From JAWLCQ01 sp041687095 (GTDB taxonomy: Bacteria > Planctomycetota > Phycisphaerae > SM23-33): DNA of 11,682 bases. The DNA lies in NCBI GenBank assembly GCA_041687095.1, contig JAWLCQ010000157.1:1-11682 (forward strand). The letters run 5' to 3'. A model generated the notes under the pieces. That model made no database searches. It was not told where the DNA came from and saw nothing but the letters and a program-made list of their open reading frames with translations. Below are positions 6,882 through 11,682 of this stretch, one piece after another; within the stretch, counting starts at the first letter, position 1, and every line of letters begins with the position of its first letter. Made by a program: the position numbers and the translations under genes.

Positions 6882-6910
6882 GGTTTCCCTGCGGTGCGGC
6901 TGGGGAAACC
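6882..6910 (-). promoter_or_regulatory. Leader hairpin of the DUF1570 gene
   Basis: A perfect 8-bp stem (ggtttccc 6882-6889, gggaaacc 6903-6910) with a 13-nt loop lies in the predicted 5' untranslated region, about 37 nt before the start codon. It may stabilise the mRNA or regulate translation. No riboswitch consensus was recognised. Confidence 0.5.
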
Positions 6911-6928
6911 TCCGATGGTATGGAGGGG

Positions 6929-6956
6929 ATTATACCTAAGTTGGGATGGGTGTCAA
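6929..6956 (-). promoter_or_regulatory. Consensus sigma-70 promoter for the DUF1570 gene
   Basis: Read on the reverse strand: TTGACA (6956-6951), a 16-bp spacer, TATAAT (6934-6929). All 12 positions match the consensus. Transcription would start near 6921 and give a leader of about 76 nt to the GTG start. The match stands out in GC-rich DNA and the direction and distance fit the gene. Confidence 0.85.
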
Positions 6957-7134
6957 ACGTAGAGTTGGATAGGTTTTCACGTGTTCGCGCGGACACGAGT
7001 CGGGGGAGTTCCCCGGGGCGGGGGCCCCCAAGCCCGATCCGGCGGTCCCGCTTGCGCGGGACCTGGACGGGCTGGCCGGGTGTTGCACCGTTCCCCATGT
7101 TCAAGGTCGGGTGTCGTAAAAGGGCCCTACCCGG
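6957..7134. other. Divergent spacer with hairpins
   Basis: This lies between the leftward promoter of the DUF1570 gene and the rightward promoter of the small-gene pair. It contains a perfect 7-bp hairpin at 7045-7062 (gtcccgc/gcgggac, loop ttgc) and G/C-run palindromes near 7008-7030. No coding frame is supported. Confidence 0.4.
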
Positions 7135-7140
7135 TATACT
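7112..7140 (+). promoter_or_regulatory. Candidate promoter of a leaderless mRNA for the DUF4258 gene
   Basis: TATACT at 7135-7140 matches the -10 consensus in five of six positions. The -35 at 17 bp (tgtcgt, 7112-7117) is poor. The ATG follows the -10 by only 6 bp, so a transcript would begin at or next to the start codon. There is no Shine-Dalgarno sequence, consistent with leaderless translation. Confidence 0.5.
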
Positions 7141-7146
7141 GACGCC

Positions 7147-7473
7147 ATGAACGATCTCTGGTCCCGCATCCGAACGCTGATCGAGGCTGGCGACCTCAGG
7201 GTATCCGACCACGGGTACGATGAGTTGGCAGCCGACGGCCTGCTGGCAACGGAGGTCGTTGCGGGCGCGGAGGACGGGATCGTACTTGAAGAGTATCCCG
7301 AGTATCCCAAAGGGCCTTGCCTGCTGGTTCTGCAATGCAGTTCAAGCGGACAGCCGCTGCACGTCGTGTGGGGCATTCCGCGAGGCCATGAAGCACCGGC
7401 GGTGTTGGTGACAGCGTACCGCCCGGATCCAACCCGGTGGACGGATGGATTCCGCAGGAGAGCGAGTCGATGA
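7147..7473 (+). CDS. DUF4258 family small protein, toxin-like
   Basis: 108 residues. Layout typical of DUF4258: an N-terminal helix (LWSRIRTLIEAGDL), the strand RVSDHGYDEL with a conserved His, a helix LLATEVVAG, the acidic EEYPEYPKGPCLLVLQ strand pair, and the core strand GQPLHVVWGIP followed by LVTAYRPD. Proteins of this family are small, commonly sit in two-gene cassettes and are suspected RNase-type toxins of toxin-antitoxin loci; activity is not demonstrated from sequence. Its stop overlaps the start of the next gene by 4 bp (ATGA, 7470-7473), so the two are translationally coupled. The toxin-first order matches several type II systems. It is probably cytoplasmic, with no signal or membrane segment. 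Confidence 0.8.
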   Translation: MNDLWSRIRTLIEAGDLRVSDHGYDELAADGLLATEVVAGAEDGIVLEEYPEYPKGPCLLVLQCSSSGQPLHVVWGIPRGHEAPAVLVTAYRPDPTRWTDGFRRRASR

Positions 7474-7688
7474 AGCGCAAACGGAACAAGCTGGTACACG
7501 AGGGCGACTACGTTGCCGAGGTCGAGGTGGAACTGATCGAGACCGAGGAGGGATGGTCTCCGTACCTGTCGCTCGCGGACGCGAACAAGCTGGATCGCGT
7601 TCGCGTCGCTCTGCGGAACGGGGACCTGAAGGAGGCAACGGCTCTCGCCCTTGCCGTGTACCGTCTGACTCCCATTGAAGCGGCGTGA
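7470..7688 (+). CDS. Small partner protein of the DUF4258 gene, antitoxin-like
   Basis: 72 residues. ATG at 7470 has AGGAG at 7456-7460 with a 9-nt spacer, lying inside the upstream gene; a GTG 33 bp earlier is less likely. The sequence begins very basic (MKRKRNKLVHEGDY), continues with an acidic strand pair (AEVEVELIETEEGWSPYLSL) and ends in two helices (DANKLDRVRVALRNGDLKEA, ALALAVYRL). The WSPYLSL-DA-KLD pattern is one I associate with unnamed proteins next to DUF4258 genes. It lacks the CxxC zinc finger of YgiT/MqsA-type antitoxins and any obvious ribbon-helix-helix motif. The role as antitoxin is inferred from size, order and the ATGA overlap only. Confidence 0.75.
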   Translation: MKRKRNKLVHEGDYVAEVEVELIETEEGWSPYLSLADANKLDRVRVALRNGDLKEATALALAVYRLTPIEAA

Positions 7689-7698
7689 GGAACACAGG

Positions 7699-9579
7699 AT
7701 GCTGCACGAGCGATTTGGCGAACGGGTAGGGGAGGGGTTGACCTCGCGGGAGGCGTGGCGGCCGTTCGCGCGGGCGGGGGAGCGGGGCTTCTGGAACGCC
7801 CTCCCCACGCGCATCCGCCAGGGCTGCCTCCAACACGGTGAGGAGGCGGTGGCCACGCCGTGGCCCCACCTGCCGGCGACGCTGTTCATGGACTTTGTCC
7901 GCACGGGCAACCGCGCCCGCTACCAGGACGTCAACGCCATCCGCCGCGCCACCGTCCTCCACCTCGCCCTCGCCGAGTGCTGCGAGGGGCGCGGGCGGTT
8001 CCTCGACCCGCTCGTCGACGCCCTCTGGTCCACCTGCGAGGAAACCTGGTGGGGCTACCCCGCCCACACCTACGTCCAGAAGGCCGGGGGGGAGCTGCCC
8101 GACGCCGACGAGCCCGTCGTGGACCTCTTCGTCGCCGAGACCGCCTCGCTGCTGGCGTGGACGGCGTATCTGCTGGGCGAGTCGCTGGACTCCGTCAGCC
8201 CGTACGTCACGCGGCGAATCCAGCGCGAGATCCAGCGGAAGATCCTCGACCCCTGCCTGGCGCGCGACGACTTCTGGTGGATGGGGTGGAAGGCCGACCA
8301 CGTCAACAACTGGAACCCCTGGATCAACTCCAACTGGCTGTCGTGTACGCTGCTGATGGAGCCCGACCCCGCCCGCCGGGCCGCCACCGTGCGCAAGATC
8401 CTCCGCAGCCTGGACAACTTCCTGAACAGCTACCCCCCCGACGGCGGGTGCGATGAGGGCCCGGGGTACTGGCAGCGGGCGGGCCTGTCGCTGTTCGACT
8501 GCCTGGAACTGCTGTACTCGGCCACCGGGGGGGCGGTTGACGCCTACGACGAGCCCCTCGTCGCCGACATCGGCCGCTACGTCGTCCGCGCCCACATCGC
8601 CGACGACTGGATGGTGAACTTCGCCGACGCCCCGCCCATCGTCCGCCCCCCGGGATCGCTCGTCTACGCCTACGGGCGGCGGATCGGCGATGCGGACCTG
8701 CAGGCCTTCGGGGCGTGGGAGGCACGGCGGGCAGGGATCGAGGAGGCCGGGCCCACCGACAGCCTCCACCGCCGCCTCCAGGGCCTGTCCGTCCTCGACG
8801 AGGTCCTCGCCGCCGACCCCCACCCGCCGCTGCTAGGCGACGTGTACCTGCCGGATACCGGGGTCTTCGCCGCCCGCTCCCGCGCGGGCGAGGTGAGCGG
8901 CCTGTACCTCGCGGCCAAGGGCGGCCACAACGCCGAGTCCCACAACCACAACGACGTCGGGCACTTCATCGTCTACCGCGACGGGCGCCCGCTGCTCATC
9001 GACGTGGGCGTGGAGGAGTACACCGCGCAGACGTTCTCGGCCCGGCGGTACGAGATCTGGACGATGCAGTCGGCGTGGCACAACCTCCCGACGATCGACG
9101 GGCACATGCAGCAGCCCGGGCGAGACCGCTGCGCCCGCGACCTCCGCCGCACCGCCGACGACGCCCACGCCCTCTTCTCCCTCGACATCGCCCCCGCCTG
9201 GTCCCCCGACGTGGGCGTGACCTCGTGGGTCCGCACGTTCACGCTCGACCGCGCGGGCGAGGGGGCCGTCGACGTCGAGGATCGCTTCGAACTCGCGCGG
9301 GAGGGGCAGTCCCTCGTCCTGTCCCTCGTCACCGCCTCGATCCCGACGCTCGCGGACGACGGAACCATCTCCCTCGCCGCCCGCGCCCTCCCCGCCTCCC
9401 GCCGCACCGCCGCCGGCACCGTCCGCTTCGACCCCGCCGCCCTCACCGCCGCCATCGAGGAGCAGCCCGTCACCGACCGCCGCCTCACCCCCGTCTGGGG
9501 CGACCGCATCTGGCGGATCCTCCTCACCGCCACTGCCCCCGCGAGGACGGGCACGCTCCGCCTGCGCATCGAGGCGTGA
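7699..9579 (+). CDS. Heparinase II/III family polysaccharide lyase
   Basis: 626 residues. The ATG at 7699 has GAGG (7687-7690, overlapping the previous stop) 8 nt upstream; an in-frame TTG at 7675 overlaps the preceding gene and is less likely. The N-terminal two thirds are an alpha-helical barrel of the lyase fold, with conserved DDFWWMGWKADHVNNWNPW (about 190-207) and DGGCDEGPGYWQRAG (about 247-261); H201, N203/N204 and Y257 are candidate catalytic residues by analogy. The C-terminal beta-sheet heparinase II/III domain begins near 395, with the signature KGGHNAESHNHNDVGHFIVY (407-426), then LLIDVGVEEYTAQTF and WHNLPTIDG. Such enzymes cleave uronate-containing polysaccharides (heparin/heparan, alginate-like) by beta-elimination. 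No signal peptide is visible, so it probably acts on imported oligosaccharides. A sulfatase follows downstream. Confidence 0.92.
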   Translation: MLHERFGERVGEGLTSREAWRPFARAGERGFWNALPTRIRQGCLQHGEEAVATPWPHLPATLFMDFVRTGNRARYQDVNAIRRATVLHLALAECCEGRGRFLDPLVDALWSTCEETWWGYPAHTYVQKAGGELPDADEPVVDLFVAETASLLAWTAYLLGESLDSVSPYVTRRIQREIQRKILDPCLARDDFWWMGWKADHVNNWNPWINSNWLSCTLLMEPDPARRAATVRKILRSLDNFLNSYPPDGGCDEGPGYWQRAGLSLFDCLELLYSATGGAVDAYDEPLVADIGRYVVRAHIADDWMVNFADAPPIVRPPGSLVYAYGRRIGDADLQAFGAWEARRAGIEEAGPTDSLHRRLQGLSVLDEVLAADPHPPLLGDVYLPDTGVFAARSRAGEVSGLYLAAKGGHNAESHNHNDVGHFIVYRDGRPLLIDVGVEEYTAQTFSARRYEIWTMQSAWHNLPTIDGHMQQPGRDRCARDLRRTADDAHALFSLDIAPAWSPDVGVTSWVRTFTLDRAGEGAVDVEDRFELAREGQSLVLSLVTASIPTLADDGTISLAARALPASRRTAAGTVRFDPAALTAAIEEQPVTDRRLTPVWGDRIWRILLTATAPARTGTLRLRIEA

Positions 9580-9587
9580 GAGGGAGC

Positions 9588-9734
9588 GGGAACCGGGAGC
9601 CAGGAACCAGGAACCAGGAACCGGGAACCAGGAACCGGGAACCAGGAACCGGGAACCAGGAACCGGGAACCAGGAACCAGGAACCAGGAACCGGGAGCCA
9701 GGAACCAGGAGCCGGGAGCCAGGAGCCGGGAACC
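9588..9734. repeat. Tandem heptamer array, 21 units
   Basis: Exactly 21 consecutive 7-bp units of consensus RGGARCC (mainly aggaacc and gggaacc) start 8 bp after the lyase stop codon. A and G versions largely alternate in the middle, forming a 14-bp higher-order unit. Units with gagcc cluster near both edges. Single related units occur at 9845-9858, 9989-10016 and 2168-2188. Since 3 x 7 = 21 nt, several frames run open through the array, but there is no sign of coding. Confidence 0.95.
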
Positions 9735-9771
9735 GGGCTTGCCGCGTCGTAGCCGGAGGCGAAGACGGGAA

Positions 9772-9822
9772 CCCCTCTCCCCCGGGGGAGAGGTGCCGAG
9801 CGCAGCGAGGCGGTGAGGGGGC
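9772..9822. repeat. Palindromic intergenic repeat
   Basis: A perfect 20-bp palindrome (cctctcccccgggggagagg, within 9773-9792) is followed by gtgccgagcgcagcgaggcggtgagggg. The closing aggggg can pair with the opening cccct. The layout resembles dispersed repeats of the CCCCTCTCC...GGTGAGGGG type seen in many GC-rich genomes. No function is assigned. Confidence 0.6.
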
Positions 9823-9891
9823 GCCCGGAAGACGAGAACGGTCTGGAACCAGGAACCAGGGCCATCGCAGAATCCGGTTCGCCGGGCGCCG

Positions 9892-9957
9892 CGGGTTTGC
9901 AGAACCCGTGTTCCGCCTCGCGATCGTGCGAGCACGGCTGTGAACAGCACAGCCGTG
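9892..9957. repeat. Two adjacent perfect hairpins upstream of the sulfatase gene
   Basis: Hairpin one at 9892-9908 is cgggtt/aacccg with loop tgcag. Hairpin two at 9933-9957 is cacggctgtg/cacagccgtg with loop aacag. Both lie in the non-coding gap between lyase and sulfatase genes and lack T-runs. Two ggaacca heptamers lie at 9845-9858. Confidence 0.6.
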
Positions 9958-9988
9958 GCACCCGCGGCTGGGACGTTGCGATGGCCGT

Positions 9989-10016
9989 GGTTCCCGGTTC
10001 CTGATTCCCGGTTCCT
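9989..10016. repeat. Four GGTTCC-type heptamer units before the sulfatase gene
   Basis: Units ggttccc, ggttcct, gattccc and ggttcct form a direct run in the same orientation relative to the downstream gene as the run in front of recR, and opposite to the 21-unit array. Confidence 0.75.
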
Positions 10017-10026
10017 CTGCTATTCT
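9998..10026 (+). promoter_or_regulatory. Weak candidate promoter for the sulfatase gene
   Basis: TATTCT (10021-10026) has a 17-bp spacer from ttcctg (9998-10003), with four to five and three consensus matches respectively. The -35 would be formed by heptamer repeat sequence. The leader would be about 20 nt. Confidence 0.25.
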
Positions 10027-10053
10027 GTCGATCCTGCCTCGAAGGAGAACGCG

Positions 10054-11577
10054 ATGTCCCGTCCCAACGTCCTGTTCCTGATGACGGACCAGCAGCGCTT
10101 CGACACGATCTGCGCCCTGGGCAATGAGGGGATCTACACGCCCAACTACGACCGCCTGGTGCGGCGGGGGGTGAGCTTCACGCGGGCGTACAGCTCGTGC
10201 CCGGTGTGCATTCCCGCCCGGTACAACATCCGCACGGGGCGCGACATGCCCACGCTGGGCGTCTACAAGAACAGCGGGCAGAACCTCGTGGACTCCCAGC
10301 CCAAGGACATGGAGGAGCGCTGCGGGCCGTTCCTCGGGCGGCGGATGACGGAGCTGGGCTACCGCACGTTTGGGATCGGCAAGTTCCACGCGGCCCATCG
10401 GGAGGTGGGGTTCCAACGGGAGCTGCGTTCGGAGGAGCTGTACGGCAGCCCGGAGGCCCGCCGGGGCGACGCGTACGCCTCGTGGTTCGCGAAGCACTTC
10501 CCCACGCTGTCGTACGTCGAGCAGCTCCAGGGCGAGCGGACGGAGATGTACTACATGCCCCAGACGGCGCCCATGCCCCCCCGCGCCTGCCAGGAGTGGT
10601 GGGCCGCCGACCGCGCCATCGAGAACATCCGCAAGCGGGGCAGGGACCCGTTCTTCGGGATGGTGTCGTTCATCGGCCCGCACCCCCCGTGCGCCCCGCC
10701 CATCCCGTTCAACCGCCTCTACAACCCCGACCGCATGCCCAGCCCCGTCGTCGGGGCCCCCGAGGTGGACCACGCCGACGAGCAGATCCCCTGGATGAAC
10801 CGCCTCATCTGGGCCGATGACATCTCCCCCATGCAGGCCCGCGCGGTCCGCGCCCGCTACTACGGGGAGATCACGTTCATCGACCACTGCATCGGACGCA
10901 TCCTCGACGCCGTCGAAGCCCGCCCCGACGCGGACAACACCGTCATCGCCTTCTTCACCGACCACGGGGACCATCTGGGCGACCACCGCGCGTGGCAGAA
11001 GGAGAGCTTCTTCGAGCAGTCCTGCCACATCCCGATGCTCGTGAGCTGGCCCGGCCGCCTGCAGGCCGGCAGGACGTGCGATGCGCTGGTCTCGCTGACG
11101 GACCTGTTCGGGCTCGCCACCGGGGCCGCCGGGCAGACGGAGACCCGCGACGGGATCGACCTGCTGGGCGTACTCGCCGGCGAGGCCCCCGCGCGCGAGG
11201 TGGTCTTCGGGTGGTACGAGATCCCGGGGACCCCGCAGTTCAAGGTCATGGCCCGCGAGGCCGACTGGAAGTACATCTACCTCGCCAACGGGGCGCGGGA
11301 GCTGCTGTTCCACGTGACGGAGGACCCCAACGAACTGCGGAACCTCGCGGGCTCCGACGCCCCCAGCGCCCGCTCTGCCCTCCGCCGCCTCCGCGCCGCC
11401 GCCCGCGACGCCTGCCGCACCGAGAACGTCAACCGCGCCCTGACCGCGAAGGGCCACCTCCGCCGCTTCCCCTTCAAGGCCCGCGGGGAGTGGCGGATCA
11501 ACCAGATGGCCCGCGACCTGGGCGTCACGGCCTTCCCGGAGCACCCCCGCGAGGTGCTGGACGGGTGGAAGCCCTGA
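10054..11577 (+). CDS. Type I (formylglycine-dependent) sulfatase
   Basis: 507 residues from the ATG at 10054, which has AAGGAG (10042-10047) 6 nt upstream; an in-frame ATG 114 bp earlier lies in repeat DNA and is rejected. The enzyme hydrolyses sulfate esters (or N-sulfate) using a formylglycine made from Cys. The activation motif C52-I-P-A-R56 is followed by YNIRTGR. Metal ligands: D12 and Q13 of LMTDQQRFD near the N-terminus (the TDQ variant rather than DD), and D303-H304 in FFTDHGDHLGDH. K316 follows in WQKESFFEQSCHIPM. The C-terminal part has the usual DPNELRNLA segment near 423. There is no signal peptide or lipobox, so the protein is probably cytoplasmic. A sulfatase-modifying enzyme is needed and is not in the window. 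Together with the lyase upstream it fits degradation of sulfated polysaccharide fragments. Confidence 0.94.
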   Translation: MSRPNVLFLMTDQQRFDTICALGNEGIYTPNYDRLVRRGVSFTRAYSSCPVCIPARYNIRTGRDMPTLGVYKNSGQNLVDSQPKDMEERCGPFLGRRMTELGYRTFGIGKFHAAHREVGFQRELRSEELYGSPEARRGDAYASWFAKHFPTLSYVEQLQGERTEMYYMPQTAPMPPRACQEWWAADRAIENIRKRGRDPFFGMVSFIGPHPPCAPPIPFNRLYNPDRMPSPVVGAPEVDHADEQIPWMNRLIWADDISPMQARAVRARYYGEITFIDHCIGRILDAVEARPDADNTVIAFFTDHGDHLGDHRAWQKESFFEQSCHIPMLVSWPGRLQAGRTCDALVSLTDLFGLATGAAGQTETRDGIDLLGVLAGEAPAREVVFGWYEIPGTPQFKVMAREADWKYIYLANGARELLFHVTEDPNELRNLAGSDAPSARSALRRLRAAARDACRTENVNRALTAKGHLRRFPFKARGEWRINQMARDLGVTAFPEHPREVLDGWKP

Positions 11578-11584
11578 GGTAGCC

Positions 11585-11600
11585 GGGTGCCGTGGTTTGC
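11585..11600. repeat. Truncated hairpin core, copy D
   Basis: gggtgccgtggtttgc is identical to the first 16 nt of the 40-nt core at 2998-3037, and the preceding ggtagc is also shared with that copy. Identity stops at 11600/11601, where the intron-like sequence begins. The missing 24 nt include the loop and the second stem arm. Confidence 0.7.
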
Positions 11601-11682
11601 GTGCAGCCTGTAAGGCTGCGTGTCTTGCCGGTGAAAGTCCGGCCGCGGGAATTGGCTGTTTGCCCGCGTAGTGATATCCAAC
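11601..11682 (+). mobile_element. Probable 5' end of a group II intron (continues beyond window)
   Basis: It begins with GTGCAG, close to the GUGYG start of group II introns, 24 bp after the sulfatase stop codon. Three consecutive perfect stems follow: gcagcc/ggctgc (11603-11619), gccgg/ccggc around tgaaagt (11627-11643), and cgcggg/cccgcg (11644-11668). The GGTGAAAGTCC segment and the order of stems resemble domain I leaders of bacterial group II introns. Some of the motif also resembles part of a cobalamin riboswitch, but the B12 box is missing. The reverse transcriptase/maturase gene and 3' boundary are outside the window, so the call is provisional. Confidence 0.55.

Noticed and set aside
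5157..6962. Forward open frame of 601 codons opposite the DUF1570 gene
   Set aside because: It spans a repeat element and two promoters, has Gly/Val-rich shadow composition, and the reverse gene has HExxH, a start site and a consensus promoter.
7675..7698. TTG start for the lyase, overlapping the 72-aa gene
   Set aside because: The ATG at 7699 has a GAGG at proper spacing, and the extension adds only a charged octapeptide.
8715..9752. Arg/Pro-rich forward frame overlapping the lyase gene and the heptamer array
   Set aside because: Composition is typical of an out-of-frame GC-rich shadow, with no recognisable domain.
9940..10053. Upstream in-frame ATG as the sulfatase start
   Set aside because: The extra 38 codons come from hairpin and heptamer repeat sequence and do not form a signal peptide. 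ATG 10054 has a well-spaced AAGGAG and the usual sulfatase N-terminus.
8833..11544. Reverse-strand open frame of 903 codons across lyase, repeats and sulfatase
   Set aside because: It arises from high GC and from the 7-bp array being open in several frames. The forward genes have clear family motifs and the frame has none.
11621..11680. Cobalamin riboswitch, because of ccggtgaaagtccgg and the following stem
   Set aside because: The conserved B12 box (GCCACTG-type) is absent, there is no following transporter or biosynthesis gene in view, and the GTGCAG start at the repeat break favours a group II intron.

Overview
The window looks like GC-rich chromosomal DNA from a planctomycete-like bacterium (Planctomycetota, possibly the Phycisphaerae side). 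This is inferred from the strong GC bias, a DUF1570 family protein, a sulfatase next to a heparinase II/III-type lyase, GTG start codons and many short palindromic and tandem intergenic repeats. No rRNA or tRNA gene is visible, so the placement is an inference.

Left part (1-2808, all forward): the conserved replication/repair cluster dnaX (3' part only), ybaB/ebfC and recR. The gaps between these genes hold hairpins, a 109-bp inverted-repeat element upstream of recR, and a short GGTTCC heptamer run in the recR leader. Downstream of recR lie 14 copies of an 8-bp unit and a second copy of the hairpin core found upstream of recR.

Middle part (3218-6845, both genes reverse): an exported, glutamine-rich protein with two PRC-barrel domains, and an exported DUF1570 protein with an HExxH metallopeptidase-like motif. 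A 262-bp element with long imperfect terminal inverted repeats and four internal hairpins sits between them. The DUF1570 gene has a promoter matching the sigma-70 consensus at all 12 positions, and a leader hairpin.

Right part (7147-11577, forward): a translationally coupled pair of small genes (DUF4258 protein plus a 72-aa partner) that resembles a toxin-antitoxin module and probably starts on a leaderless mRNA. It is followed after 10 bp by a heparinase II/III-family lyase gene. After 474 bp of repeats, including 21 exact-length copies of a 7-bp unit, comes a type I sulfatase. Neither enzyme has a recognisable export signal, so together they suggest intracellular processing of sulfated, uronate-containing oligosaccharides.

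At the right edge a fourth copy of the hairpin core is cut after 16 nt, exactly where a structured sequence resembling the 5' end of a group II intron begins. The intron body, with any reverse transcriptase gene, would lie beyond the window. I found no convincing new defence or catalytic system. The most unusual content is the repeat biology: covarying hairpin elements, MITE-like elements supplying promoter sequence, and an apparent intron insertion into one copy.
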